The notes beneath the pieces were generated by a model. That model saw only the letters and a program-made list of their open reading frames with translations. It made no database searches and had not been told where the DNA came from. The translations under genes and the position numbers were made by a program. Below, piece after piece: positions 11,101 through 24,300 of a stretch of DNA of 64,000 nucleotides. The stretch's first letter is position 1; every line of letters begins with the position of its first letter. This stretch comes from Linnemannia schmuckeri (taxonomy: Eukaryota > Mortierellomycota > Mortierellomycetes > Mortierellales > Mortierellaceae), in NCBI GenBank assembly GCA_029449235.1, contig JANATG010000012.1, forward strand, positions 682,001 through 746,000, given 5' to 3'.

Positions 11101-12290
11101 GCGAGACTATACACCTGGCTCTCGTCTTGTCGCTCTTAGTTTTTGTGTCTTTTGTCACCAGAATTAGGTGCTGAAAAAGGTATGGCCGTGAACGGCAATA
11201 AGTCCGTGTGGCGTGTTTGGGGCGGCCATTGATTTTTCTTTCTCAGTCCAGCCCTTGAAAGAAAGGAACGTGGAGGTGATGAAAGAGGAATGCCTTTTTG
11301 CCAGAGTTGTAACACATTTGTGTTTTAGCAGAGAAGTGGGGATACGAGTAAAGATAGGAGGTACACTAGTCATAATATGTAGTTTTCAAAGTGATCAAAG
11401 AGAGAAAAACATTGAGATTGGTCAGAGGTGAAGAAAAGGTGGAAAGAAAGCGAAAAAGTGAAATGAAATGAATAAGACAAAGAAAAGCACAGGTCGCCAA
11501 CGTGGGTGGGATCAGTAATTCTCTTCCCAAGAGCTCCATTTTCGTTTGGGTACAGTTTGTGTTTGTTTTTGTAAACAGCCAGCAGCCCAGCTACAGCAAA
11601 TAAAAAAAAGGTGGAGAGAGAAGAGTGGAGAGGGAGGGACCTTTTCTTGTCTGGCCCTGCCTTTTCCTTATCTATACTCCATCAATTCAAACCCAGCAAG
11701 ATAGTGGAAGCAAAAAAAAAGCAAACGTCGGACGACGAAGAGAGCGAAAACTGGGTCCAAGTCGCTCTTTTCTTTGTCCCTTTTGTTCGTTCAGACAAAT
11801 AACAACGGCGAATATCAAGGTCTGAACTGAACTTTTGACTACCAGAAAAACCAGAGAGAGGACCGGGTCACCGGCCTGGCTTCATTTTTAAAACTGTCCA
11901 CGGACAAATCATCAAAAGGCTATTACTGGTTATTTGATCCTCTCTCTCTAGCTTTTGGCCGTTGCTTCAAAAATGTGAATATGAACAGAAAAAAAATGGG
12001 CAAGTTTAGAACGCTTTCGCTTTTTATCTGAATTGAAAAACACAAAGCGGAAGCAACAAATGACGGGCAAGTCATATTCCCTATCCCCCTCTTTTTTTTT
12101 TCTGTTTTGTGGAGGAGTGGAGCCAACTTTGAATTCAGTGTGGGTGAGAGCATATTTACAAAACGAAAAAAAAGAGTTTCGAAAGGGCTTGTTCAGATCC
12201 CTCTTTTTTTATCGTTCCGTCTTTCTCCAGGGGCGCTTCTCTTGTTTTCTGGTATTATGCGCCCGAACCACCATCATCTAATTTGACGAA

Positions 12291-12303
12291 CCCCCCCCCC
12301 CCC
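12291..12303. repeat. Homopolymer C13
   Basis: Thirteen C in a row, the only long G/C homopolymer noticed in a window full of A/T runs. Confidence 0.9.
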
Positions 12304-13739
12304 GCTTCGTCGCATGATATGTTTTGTTGTTCGCTACCCGTTCGAGAGCCTTGTCCTTGTTAATGAACGATGGCTCGGAACATACCAACCTTTTCTTTCG
12401 AAGGGTGAGTTCGGAACTGTAGGACGACTACGATTTTCTACGAAAAAAAATAATCATCAATAACATTGCAATTAAGATCCTCCAAATATTTTCTCCTCCG
12501 AGCGGGCATGGATATTAGAATAACAACCGCGACATTTTCCTCCCTTCCGATAGTCTCTTGTTCCATGGACATTTCACACTATCACATCTCCGAATAGAAA
12601 ACGGACCAAGAAAACAACAACATGGCAACACGAATCCTTCCTTATTGCAAAAAAAAACGACAAAAGGCCATTTCTTGGACGACGGTTTCCTATCCTCTCA
12701 CCCCCAACGCTTTGTTTCATGAACGAGATTGCCTCTTTTAGTGATTGACGCTTGTGGGGAAAGCTCTTGTCAACGGATCGTCGCGTGGAAAGTGTTGGGT
12801 TGAACTAGTTGTTTGTTTGTTGCAACGATCCTGTCCGGGGTAAGAGGAATGTCGCATGGCAAGAACTAAGGAACATTCACGAGGAAATGTGGGGTAATCA
12901 AAGGAATCATTTCTCATAAATGGTGTGAACAGTTCATGAAGGGGATGATTTTTATTCTTGTTTCTTTCTTACCTATGTCTCTTGTTGCCTCTGGGCGCAA
13001 TATGATAGGCATCATCAACGATGGAAGTGGGTGTCGAGTAGCAAGTCAACCACTTTTAATAGGCGTTAGACAAAGGTTGTTCCGGAACAATGTAGGTTAT
13101 TCACTGGATGACATCGATAGAAGGGGGAGTAAAAAGATGCAAAGAAAGCAAGAAAAGTGGTATGGTTCACTTTACCTGCCCGTGTTCTGAACCAGCGCTA
13201 AAATAGGTTCGAAAAAGAACAGTTTTTGGTGATCAAAAACACAAAGAGACGAGGCATTTTTACTCCTCTCTTGCATCCAGGGGCAGAAGAAATATAATAA
13301 TAAATGACAAGCGAGTGCATACATGCGAGCGATGAAAATGAATATGTGAATGACGAAAACGAAGGTGGGATCGTGTTTGTGCGATAATTAGTATTGTTGC
13401 TGTCTTGTTCAAATCGAAGATGGAACGAGCTTTTTGAGAATTAATGGCATGCCGACGATGCGGTATTATTGTTGATGTTGGCGATATTTTAATCTTTTGA
13501 GCGGATCGATTGTATGTTCACAGCAGCGATGGACACACTTAGCAAAAAGCGAGAGAGAAGCAGCCCTCATCTACCCGAACGGCCAGAGGGAAACAAACGA
13601 GAGCAAAGGGTAGCAAGGGTGTTAAGGTGTGTGTCTGTGAGCTGGGCTGGGCTGGGAATCAGGGGAGGAATCAAGTTTTTTGTTGTCAGTTCCAATAGAT
13701 TCCGAGCGCAAGCGAAGTAGACACAAGAGGAAGAAGTGT

Positions 13740-13785
13740 ATAGTGGAGTGGAGTGGAGTGAAGTGGAGTGGAGTAAAGTGGCAGG
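13740..13785. repeat. Pentanucleotide AGTGG/AGTGA array
   Basis: About eight imperfect copies of the five-base unit AGTGG (variants AGTGA, AGTAA), 300 bases upstream of the malic enzyme start. Confidence 0.8.
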
Positions 13786-14098
13786 CAAAAGTTAGAACAA
13801 CGGCAATGATTGAATGAAGTGTGTACTGTACAATTCAATCGCAGGGTTCATTATTCGTTATCTCTTACACAGAGGCGCACCTCAAATTTTTTTCACATTT
13901 TGTCAAATAAATACAACAGCGCCTTTTTCCACTCCCTTTTTTCTTCTTCTAATCTCATTCTCATTCACACAACTCCATCACCTTGCTTCACTCCTCCTTT
14001 CTCAGCTCTCTTTACTCTCCTCCTTAGTAGTACTACTCCACCCTACACCTCTCTCTTTCTCTCCCTTTTAATCGAAATCATATCTAAATATCACAACA

Positions 14099-17000
14099 AT
14101 GCTGAGGAATCCTGCTCTCAAGACCGTCCACGCCGCCACACAACGCTTCGTGACCAGCCAGGTCAGGAATTACAGCAGGCGTGCTCTGACCACCCTCGCT
14201 GCCTTCCCTGACTTGCGTATGGAGACCATGGTCCAAACAACAACAAAGCACGGCATGGATGTCATCCACGACCCTCTCCTTTCCAAGGGTACCGCCTTCT
14301 CCCTCTCCGAGCGCGAGCGTCTCGGCATCCGTGGCCTCGTGCCCCCAAGAACACAGGAGATGGACAAGCAGCTTCAGCGTATCATCCGCAACTTGCGGGA
14401 GTGCAGGACACCCCTCGAAAAGTTCATCTTTATGACCGCACTCCAGGTATGTTCTTGTTCTTGTTCCAATGCGCCACCATTTGCAATGTCATTGCTCTAT
14501 CTACTGCGTTAATGACAATGGCAATGACAATGACGAAAAAGAGTCATTTGTATCTCTGATCCAAACACAAACTGTTATTCACTCCTCCATCCGCCTCCTT
14601 TCCTTCTTTCGTTCTTTCTTTCTATCCCTATCTTACTTTGCGGACCTTTTATTTTTCGTTTCGATATTGTAGGATCGCAATGAGACTCTCTACTATCGCC
14701 TCTTGATTGACAACTTGGAGGAGCTCTCTCAAATCATCTATACGCCCACAGGTATGCGCTATTACCATCTCCGGCGTATCCGGTCGTTGTAATCTCTTTG
14801 TTTATTTTATTATTTTTGATCTGATGAGGTTGTTGGGGATATGAGAGCGACAGGAAGAAAAAGAGAGAAAAGGCGAAGAAGTAGAGAGGGAAGGACGATG
14901 GATATGATATAGATGACGCAGAATGTCATGCTCTCTATTTTATTTGCCTCTCTTTTTTCCTCTGTTCATTTTCGATTCCACATCATGGCATATGTTCTCA
15001 ATTTTTATTGTATATGTGTAATTGATCCGCGGACAATGGAAGTACAATCGTCCAAAAAAAAAAAAAAAAAAAAAAAAAAAACAAACGATTATGATCCAAT
15101 GTTAGCCTTTCTTTTGGTTGTTGTGAGGGCTTTATTTCATTGGAAACCAATTGTTAACCCCATCTTTTCTTTTCCTCTTTGATTCATCCAACCCAATGAA
15201 AATAACATTGTCAAAAAATACTTTTGATAGTCGGTGAGGCTTGCCAACGTTTCCACTCTATCTACCGCCGCTCAAGAGGAATGTATTTCAGTTCGCTCGA
15301 CCGTGGCCAGATGGCTGCCATGGTTCACAACTGGCCCCACGATCAGGTACGGGTCATTTTTGTTTTTTATTTCTCATGAATAACAATAACAATAAGGGAA
15401 AGAGCAGCAAAAGTGGATTTAATATATTTTCGATCTTGTTTGTGCCCTGTGCTCTCGCCTCTTGTGTGGAAGGAATATGAGCAAAATCAGAAGGAAAAAA
15501 ACTAACACGTTTCTCCTTCATTTCATATAAATTTCGATGCAATAAAAATAGGTCGACGTCATCGTCGTTACTGATGGTTCCCGCGTTCTTGGTCTTGGTG
15601 ATCTGGGTGCTAACGGCATGCAGATCCCCATCGGAAAGCTCTCCTTGGTATGTCACCCCACATCCCCACTTTGTGCAAGCCACCTGTTCTACTCTGTTAC
15701 CCCGCATATTCGTATATTCATTTGGCACAGACGTACTGACAAATTATTTGTTTCTCACTGTTACACATGATTAGTATGTTGCTGGTGGTGGAATTCGCCC
15801 CACATCCATTTTGCCCGTCGTTCTCGACGTCGGCACAAATAACGAGTCTCTCTTGGACGATCCTCTCTACCTCGGAATGGGTCACCGCCGCTTGGAGGGC
15901 GATGAATACTACTCCTTCGTCGACGAGTGGGTCCACGCCATCCAGAACAGATATCCCAGTAAGTGTCAAACAATCAAACAACCACACACATCAATCTTTC
16001 AACTTGCGCGAGTAATAGGTAAGCTTCAAATCGTGTGATACTAACTACACCTTTCTCCTCATTTCTGCTACAGACGCCTTGATTCAGTTTGAAGACTTCA
16101 AATACCCCCACGCCTACAACCTTCTCCACAAATACCAGGACAAGATCTGCTGTTTCAACGATGACATTCAGTCGACCTCTGCCGTCGCTTTGGCTGGTGT
16201 TCTCGCTGCATTGAAGGCCCGTGGAAAGTCGATTGACAACTTGAACGAGGAGCGCATCATTTGCGTTGGAGCTGGCAGTGCTGGTGTTGGTGTTTGTGAG
16301 GGCATCATCGATTGTATGGTCGAGCAGGGCAAGGTCAAGTCCCGCGAGGAGGCTTACAGCAAAATCTGGATGTTGGACCAGCACGGACTCATTGGAAACT
16401 CCCAGCTCGGAGCCACTGATGGAACCACCCCTGCACCCTTTGGTTTGGGCGATCGCGCCAACTTGGATGAGCGCCAGCTCTGCTACCTCAAGAAGGACAT
16501 GAAGGACCGCATGAGCCTCGAGGAGGTTGTCAAGGCTATCAAGCCTACCGTCATGTTGGGTCTCTCTGGTGCCCCTGGTGTCTTTACCGAGGGTGCAGTC
16601 CGCGCCATGGCGGACGGTGTTGAGAAGCCCGTTGTCTTCCCTCTCTCCAACCCAACCCACCAGTCAGAGTGCACTGCTGAGCAGGCCTTCAAGTGGACTG
16701 ATGGACGTGCCATTTTTGCCAGTGGATCTCCTTTCAAGGACGTCGAGTACAAGGGCAAGACCTGCAAGGTCAACCAGATCAACAACGCCATGTCCTTCCC
16801 TGGTCTCGGTCTCGGTGTCACCGTTTCGCGTTCTTCGCGCGTCACTGGAAAAATGTTCATGGAGACTGCCATCACCATTGCCAACATGGCCTCGGAAGAG
16901 CAGCTCAAGAGCGGAGTCCTATTCCCCGGTGTCGGTCAACTTCGTGAAGTCTCAAAGGAGGTCGCTGCTAAGGTCTGCGAGGTTGCCTACGAACAGGGCC

Positions 17001-17104
17001 TTGCTCGCGCTCAGTTGCCTCCTGGCTCGAACCTCAAGACTATCATTGAGGAGTCTATGTGGAACCCTAGCTATGTCAGCTTGATTCGTCTTGCTGATCA
17101 TTAA
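14099..17104 (+). CDS. MAE1: Mitochondrial malic enzyme (oxidative decarboxylating malate dehydrogenase)
   Basis: Six exons: 14099-14446, 14673-14751, 15231-15346, 15552-15647, 15775-15958 and 16074-17104; 617 residues. Converts L-malate to pyruvate and CO2 with reduction of NAD(P). Residues 1-33 form an Arg-rich, acid-free presequence (LRNPALKTVHAATQRF...VRNYS), so import into mitochondria is expected. Family residues are visible: Tyr139 in YTPTVGEAC, Lys210 in IPIGKLSLY, metal ligands Glu281, Asp282 and Asp305 (FEDF, FNDDIQ), and a nucleotide loop G340-A-G-S-A-G. The motif normally FNDDIQGT reads FNDDIQST here, so a conserved glycine is replaced by Ser308. NAD versus NADP preference cannot be decided by eye. 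In oleaginous Mucoromycota malic enzymes are discussed as reductant sources for lipid synthesis; a mitochondrial form would more likely feed pyruvate metabolism. AATAAA lies at 17237-17242. Confidence 0.95.
15054..15081. repeat. Homopolymer A28 in malic enzyme intron 2
   Basis: Run of about 28 A on the sense strand in the 479-base second intron, the longest intron of this gene. Confidence 0.9.
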
Positions 17105-18007
17105 AAAGGGATAATAGCAGTTGCCGTAGGCACCCTTTTTTTGTATTTTTTAGCTCTTTTTCTTTTCTTTTTTTTCTTTTTTTTTTTTTTTGCATGTCAC
17201 GACCAACTACACCTCACTTTTTATCTTCCATCTTAGAATAAAAACTTTCCCTTTACGATTCTTATGACAAAAAAAAAGAACATGTTCGTTTTGTGCTTGT
17301 TCACTCGCACTGTTGTTCCTACCTGAATCCGTCCACCAGCCTGTGGTTGAAAGCCAGCAGGTGCCCTTTTTCTCACTGATCTTTTAGCTGACTTGAAGTG
17401 ATCAATTGGAAGAGTGTAAAGGGCAGTCACTTTGACAAAGAGGCTATTTCTTTTGAGGGGGCATAGTCAGTTTGTGTGCTCTCTCTCGAATTTTTAATAC
17501 AGGTGCGAAGGCATAACGTTTTACTACCAGGACTGAATAGCGGCTGCCTATTCAATCACAGCCCGCTAAACGGATCGCCAGCCAATCAGAGCGCACACAA
17601 CACCATCCAGCACCCTCTTCTATCGATAAACATCCAACAATATCCATTGCAACAACCATACATCCATCGACGGGTGCCGGCACATCCATCACCATCCCAG
17701 TCATGCTCCAGCAACATCCTCACACCGTTATCGATACTTGTCCTTGCGAGATCGTCCATTGGCCGTGAGCGGACAGGAACTTGACAGTCTACTGGAAAAA
17801 AAGGCTTTTTTTATGTCCTTTTTGTTTATTTTTCGACAGGCCAGAAACTACTGCAGGAGGAGCAGCTATTTCGACTCTGACGAAAAACAACCGACAGATC
17901 AACAAAGACGACGGAAACACAACCGAAACAAAAAGCAAAGCAGCAATCATGAATTAACATCTCGATCCACTCTTCTCTCGACTTCCGACTACCTACTTCC
18001 ACAGGCA
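17105..18007 (+). promoter_or_regulatory. Intergenic region and 5' leader of the STM1-like gene
   Basis: Begins with the malic enzyme 3' UTR (T-rich, AATAAA at 17237-17242). From about 17550 it becomes a C/A-rich leader with several CATCCA/CAACAA stretches. An ATG at 17813 is in frame with the STM1-like start at 18008 and no stop lies between them. Confidence 0.55.
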
Positions 18008-19887
18008 ATGGCGTCTACAAATATCTTTGACCTTCTCAACGACGACGCTCAGGATCAGGAGATCCAGATCCCTGTTGTCAAGAAGGATGTGAAGCCCGCT
18101 GCGGCCAAGCCCGCTGCTGCTGCCACCAAGACCGCTGAGAAGGCCCCCCGTAAGGACGGTGCCCGCGGTGGCAAGCCCAGAGACGGTGATGACCGTGGTA
18201 AGCACCCAGACCCGACACTTCGACACTTTTTTTCTGTATTTTTCTTTCTTTTCGGAGGACGAGTCTAGCTGAAGTCTGGGTCCAGGCGAGCCAGCAGACA
18301 GGAGGAAGGACCTTTTCTTGACAGGAGACAATGATGATAAAGGGCAACACAGCAAGACGTAAGCTTGCGACCGATACCCTTTTTTTCGACGGGGCAGGCG
18401 GCAAGACAGGAAACCGCCGACTTGGGCTTTTGTCTACTGGAATTTTTGACTAGACACAGGACGAACCTTTGATCCCACTCTGTCAGATCTGGATCGACAC
18501 CCTTTTTTTCTCGGATGAAACAACTTGTTTCCACCCAAGTGTTCATTCCAAAAAAACAGGGATCAAAGTCAACCTTTTCTGATTCAAGGCAGCCTTTGTG
18601 TGTGAACCGACCACTTTTTTTTTCTTGGTTCGGGACTGATCACAGTTTGCGGGCTGCCCTGGAGTGTTGGATTTGTTTCTCCGCCAACAAAAACGACAAC
18701 AACAAGTTATCACCTTCTGGCAAGGCAGTGCGACTGCTGTATATCTGGCGACAGCAATTGAGGCGGCGGCGATCCTCAGCTACTTCATGGGGCCCTTTCA
18801 GCCTTTTGATACTCGACTTTTTTTGACAAAAAGCCAACAACTTAACAGTCAACCAATTAACAGCACATTCGAGCTCAACGACAGCAGTGTTCTCTGGACT
18901 ATTCGGCACACTTTTCGATTCATAAGACCGAATATTTTCCCTTTCGATTCCACATCCCTTTCAGGAATCATCAATTGGCTATCCTTCCCCTTTTCAGTCT
19001 TACACGAAAGCACATTGGAAGCACCAGTTCTCTGACCGTCTATTTTTCTTTCCTTTCTCTTGCTTTTGCTTGCCTACAGCTCCCCGTGGCCCCCGTTTCG
19101 ACCGCACTCCTCGTGATGGTGCCGCTCCCCGTGCTCCCCGTGCTCCTCGCGCTCCCCGCGGTGGTCGCCACGGTGGTTTCGACCGCCACTCCGGCACCGG
19201 CATTGTTGACTCCGAGAAGAAGGAGAACAACCGTCTCGGTGAGCCCGCTGCTTCCTCCCTCGAGGGTGAGAAGGACGCTCAGTTGTAAGTGAATAATGGC
19301 TATTTGTTTTTGTAATGCTAGAGCATGATGATCCAAGGATAGTTACAGTACGAATATGTAGCAGAGTACTGACGGAACATTTCGACCAATCCCAATTTCT
19401 GGAACCAAAATATAACTTACATAGGAGCGCTGAGGCCCCCGTCGCCACCCCTGAGCCCGTCGAGCCCGAGGTTGTTGTCAAGACCCTTGACGACTACCTG
19501 GCCGAGAAGGCCGCCAAGGCCCTCAAGATTGCTCTCCCCGAGACCCGTGCCGCCAACGCTGGTTCGGACAACTCCCAGTGGAAGAACGCCCAGGTCCTCG
19601 AGGTTGAGGAGACTGGCGATTTCATCAAGATGAAGGCCGACTCTGTTGCCAAGGCCCGCAAGGGTAAGAAGGAATCCAAGGTCCTGATCAAGGATATCGA
19701 GGTCCGCTACACTGAGCCCGCCCGTGAGCAGCCTGCCCCCCGCGGTGCTTTCCGTGGTGGCCGTGGTGGTGCTCCCCGTGGCGCCCGTGGCGGTAACGCC
19801 CAGGCCCCCCGTGCCCCCCGTGCTCCCCGTGGTGCCTCCGTTAACGTTGACGACACCGAGCTCTTCCCCTCCCTCGGCTCCAAGTAA
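18008..19887 (+). CDS. STM1: STM1/SERBP1-like RNA- and ribosome-binding protein (HABP4/PAI-RBP1 family)
   Basis: Three exons, 18008-18197, 19080-19284 and 19425-19887; 285 residues. Begins MASTNIFDLLNDDAQD, the conserved N-terminal motif of this family (NxFDLLxDD). Ala/Lys-rich and Arg/Gly/Pro-rich segments follow, then F-D-R-H-S-G-T-G at 97-104, the signature of the hyaluronan/mRNA-binding domain. Next come a Glu/Val stretch with KTLDDYLAEKAA and a C-terminal RGG/APR cluster (about 242-272) ending in DDTELFPSLGSK. Yeast Stm1 and animal SERBP1 sit in the mRNA channel of idle 80S ribosomes and preserve them during nutrient stress. The codon set is very biased (CCC, CGT, GCC, GAG), pointing to high expression. 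Intron 1 is 882 bases, unusually long here and close to the start codon. An in-frame ATG upstream at 17813 could add 65 residues, but the conserved motif favours 18008. Confidence 0.9.
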
Positions 19888-19947
19888 ATTTTGATCGCCG
19901 CCCCCGACCCCCCTCTTCGCCTCCTTTTAAAAAAAGATGTTTTTTTG

Positions 19948-19953
19948 AATAAA
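19948..19953 (+). terminator. Polyadenylation signal of the STM1-like gene
   Basis: AATAAA 61 bases after the stop codon, following a T run and preceding a T/G-rich stretch. Confidence 0.6.
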
Positions 19954-21321
19954 AGAAACTGCTTGTTGTAATTCACACATTCTCTTACTTGCAAGAAATG
20001 TGGGTGTTACGTGTTTTTTTTTCTGGGCTTTTGCGGTTATTCACGTCTAGGAAGCGTTCATGTTTTTTACGCGTGATAATTAGCGAAAGTTGGTTAGGGG
20101 GTTGATGTTCTACCGTAAGAGGAGCTGGCCTGTGTGTTTATGTTTGTTTTAATGATGACAAACTGTTCGAGGGGGCTTGGATAGAATTCAGGTACATGGT
20201 AGAGGCTTTGCAAGTTGCAGGTGAGAAGGGTAAGAAGGGTGGGAGGACAAAGACGAAAAGAAAGGACGAGCGTGCGCGATTTGTTTGTCTTTAATTCATC
20301 ACTAATTCACCTCTGTCATAAAACATCCGGGCACACTTTGTACTCTCATTCTTATGCGCATTGGCATACTGAATAGTAGAAAGGAAGAGAGCAGAAAAGA
20401 AAAACGAAAAAAAAAAGTATCGTATGATGTTTTTGAGGCTGGGTAAGATGGAGCCAGGCATGTCAGTAAGCATACATAGATGAGTTTGTTTTTTTTGCGA
20501 CGATCGGTTATTTTTCCATGGTTTCTTTTTTGACAAAAAAAAATGTTTGTTGTCAACATTGTTTCGCTCGCTCTAAGTAAGAAAGACTTTGCATGTGATA
20601 TACGGGGGGATGGGATGGGAAGGGAATACAGTAGTGAATTCCTGGACTGACTTGTTGCTGTTCAAAGTGACCAAAGATGGGTGAAGAGAGTCGTGTGTAT
20701 GCGTATGTATTTGTGCATGTATATATTCCAAGGTATGGATATGAATATGAAAGTATGTGGGTATGCGTGTGTGTGCGCGGAATAGGGTTGTGCACATGTC
20801 CAAAATGGCTGGGTGAGCGAACCAAGAAACAGCATGAGGAAGGATAGAAGGAAGTAGTCAATGGGGTTTTTTCGTTTGTATTTTTTTTCGCTGCCCGCCT
20901 ACTCCACAAACAAAAGGATGTTGGTGATACCATCATCACTAAGCAAGAATAGGGAGAGGGTAAACAGAGCGAGAGAGCAGACGATGGAAGAAAAGGGAGA
21001 AGCGAGGGTGAGGCAGTGAAGGAAGGGAATCAAAGAGAGACATAATGGAAAAAAAGAGCTTTCGGCATGGATGGATTCATTCCTTTTGCTCCACAAAACT
21101 CACACGGCGGCGGTTGGACGGAGTTGGTCCTTTTTGATTCTGATTTCTGACCTTTGATGTTGATCGTACTTCTGTTATTTGTTTGTGTATTTCTCCCTTT
21201 TGTGGAGCTCTTTGTAGCGCTACACATATACACTTTAAAGTAGAGCCTGCACCTTGTTGTTAAAGCATTCTCTTTGTTGTGGGTCCTGTTGATTGTTGTT
21301 GTTGTTATTGTTATTTGTATA

Positions 21322-21324
<3 letters not shown>

Positions 21325-21353
<29 letters not shown>
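21325..21353. repeat. Homopolymer T29
   Basis: Run of about 29 T in the gene-free interval, with GTT/GTTATT repeats immediately before it. Confidence 0.9.
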
Positions 21354-24300
21354 CATCCAGGTTCCTCGTTTTAGGCCACATTCTTAGAGGACCATGTTAC
21401 GCGCATCTACAACCCACGCGCAAGAAATAAAACCACTTACAAAGCACGATCACGAAGAAGAAAAGAAATACAAGAGACAAAAAGTTGTCGAATCCATTTC
21501 TCTTTATAATCAAAAATTCCTGGAGAAGGAAAGTGCGAGAGGGAACTATGTAATGAAGGAGAAAACGGGCGTAAAGGGATAGGCCATGCATGGGACAGTA
21601 TTGGTTTTTTTTTGTGCTCAGTCTGCAGCTCTCCCTTCTCTTTTATTCTTGGTATTTTTTATGTACTCCGCCAAAGCGGGTTTTGTGGAAGAAGAAACAA
21701 TCGATTTCATAAAGAATAAAGAAAAGAACAGAATAAACGCGTGTGGGAGAGAGAGAGCCTTGCTTTAGGGCGCGGACCCCACATTTGCGGCGCGGCGCGG
21801 CGGAAATGTTGGTTAGTAAGAGAGTATGCTCGCTACCACATCTCACACGCTAATTCTTACCAAGAATATATGTTGCTTCGTTGTTTCCTTTCCTTGGCGC
21901 AAACTCACGTTGTTCGAAACACCTTGGGCTACAATCATATAAAAAAAAACTACAAAAAAAAAGAGGAATTAACTGGAAGCCATTGGAGAAAAACAAAAAA
22001 AAAGGTCAATGAGAGAGGCAAGAGACGACCGGGCGCTCGAGTGTCTGTTTCAATACCAACAAAGTAAAACAGAAAAAACGGTTGGTGCAGGTGCTTTTCT
22101 ACTTGAGCAAAACTCTGCATGTATCCTCTCCTCTGCCTGCCCTGACCTCCTAGTCCTTCCTTGCGTTCCTTATTCATCCTGCATTTATTTTCTCTTTCTG
22201 CTTCCTTACATGTTTGTTCATGCTTGTGTGTGTTGATTGGTTGGTATCTGTTAACGTTTTGAGCGTTCTGTGCACAAAGGAGAATCAATCCTCTCCTCTC
22301 TCCCTCTCCTCTCTCCCTCCTTTATTTTCTAAAATGAAAGAAGGCCAATTATTTATTTGTAAACGAGAACAACAGAGTGAACAACATCCCTTCCTTTTAG
22401 TAACGCCAACAACAAAAAAAAACACACACAAGCTGCATTGCTACATTATTTTCGAGCAACTCGGGAAATGACCAATAGTTTATCCCTTTCACTCCTTTTC
22501 TTTTCTTCTCGCCACACTATCAAAAAGGTATCGTCCGCTTCATATGCGTGCCTTTGTGTGCATTTGTGTGTGTTTTTGTAACCAGGCTGGATGCTCTTGC
22601 ATATGCGATCAAAAAAATTGGACATGTATCAGATCTTGGATATTCTTTTTTCAAAAGAAAATGCAAAGCGGAAAATGAGAGAAGCAGAGACTATTCTCGG
22701 TCTAGAACATAAACAGTGCCATAAAAAAACAAGTTTTCGATGTTTGGATGCATCGCATCCGAAGCGAGAGTGAGTGAGCGAAGGTGATTGTGTGAGAGGC
22801 GAAGGAAAAGAAAAGAATAATCGCTTTGAACAAGTGGGCGCTACAGAAGAAAAGAAAAACGAATGTGTTCCGGTGAAGGGTGTTAAAGAAAAGGGTAAAA
22901 TAGAATGGTTTTAAAGAGCTCTCAACTTGCAAACAGGGCAAGAGTGCAAAAATAAAGGATAGGCGAGCACTACACTGAATGGGCGAGGGTCCCAAAGAAA
23001 AGTGAATGAATAACGAAAAAGAAGACAGCAACAACAAAACAAAAACAAAAGCAGTGTGAAGCTCAGACATCAGACCATCTTTGAATTGGTTGCTTATAGT
23101 CATTTTTTTTTCTTTAGAAATTGCTCTTGCTGTGCTACCCAACAAGCCCTTCCTTCATGCCTCATTCATTTTTTTTCTCCTCCTCTTTTCTCTTTTGGTT
23201 ATTTCCCTTTTACCGTTCTTCCTTTGTGTTTGTCTTTGTCTTTGAACAAGGTTTAGCCAGGTGCAAAAAAAAAACGCCCATGGTCAGCCAATTGAGGACA
23301 ACCCAGGGACGAGAGTGTGTAAGGAAGGGGAAAAGGGAGGGCCATGGCAGACGGATAAGTATACCGCATTCGTCTCAAATCGAGAGCCAATGAAAAAAGT
23401 AATACAAAAGGCTCGATGGGTGTTGTCAATGCTGAAAACAATCGTTGAGATCGCTTAGCGCTTATTTGTTTGGGTCTTGTGTGCTGCTATAGATTAACAT
23501 ACGCGACGATAACCATCTCCAACGAGAAATAACAAAAGAAACTCCCTCGGAAAACGAGGCCGGAGGCATGATCCAGTCAAATTCCCATCGAAGATGAAAG
23601 AAAGCAGTAGTTTAAAGTTGCTCACAGACAACAATAAAACTGGTCAACACTTACTGCTTGCCTTCTCCCAGTCCCTCTTTTTTTGGTTCGCTCCTTTGAC
23701 CTTCTTCTTTCCTGGCCATGTCAAGGTAGTTTTGTTGTTTTCTGGTCATTTCCTCGTTCATGCTAATGGTGGTTCCCATCTATAAAGTTTTCTGTATGCA
23801 GAGTGGTCTCCAATTCTAATAATGTATTTTATTATATTGTTGATGTTTTTTGTTTAGATTTCGAATGCGTACTCTCTTATTTGATCGCTCGTTCATAGTC
23901 CATACCGAAAAATGTCTTTTCTTGTACCACCTTGACCTTCTGTCCGCGCTTGTCCGTCAACAAAGAAAGGCAGCCAACGAGAGAGAGCGCAAAATGTGTG
24001 AGAGAGAAGGAGAAGTGAAGAAAGAGAGAGAGAAAGACAGAGAGTGAACGAGAAAGAGACAAAGGATAAACAACAACCATTAAAGAGGCACTTATAGATA
24101 CACACAGACAACAACAAACAATCGATTATCTGTACCATGGAGGAAAGGAGCGTGAATAACCCTTGCTTGTCGTTTGTTTATTCGATAACAAGGACAAATA
24201 AGAAAGTAAAGAGTAAAGAACTTTTAGGCTGTTCGTTGTACCTGGAGATCCGCAGGAGACAAGCAGAATAAAACGCTCGTCTGCCAATGATGATTGTAGT

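Larger units (their letters stand above)
8348..14098. other. 5.75 kb gene-free interval
   Basis: No exon chain with homology-like composition was found on either strand. It contains promoter sequence of the minus-strand membrane protein (8348-8900, G/A-rich on plus). It also contains a C/T-rich, leader-like segment at 11010-11085 followed by a four-codon open frame, a C13 run at 12291-12303, an (AGTGG)n array near 13740-13785, and the C/T-rich leader of malic enzyme (13860-14098). The open frame at 8831-9157 is Gly/Glu/Arg low complexity and is not annotated as a gene. Confidence 0.55.

Noticed and set aside
15974..16660. 228-codon open frame antisense to malic enzyme
   Set aside because: Shadow of the strongly codon-biased sense gene; no independent leader or motif.
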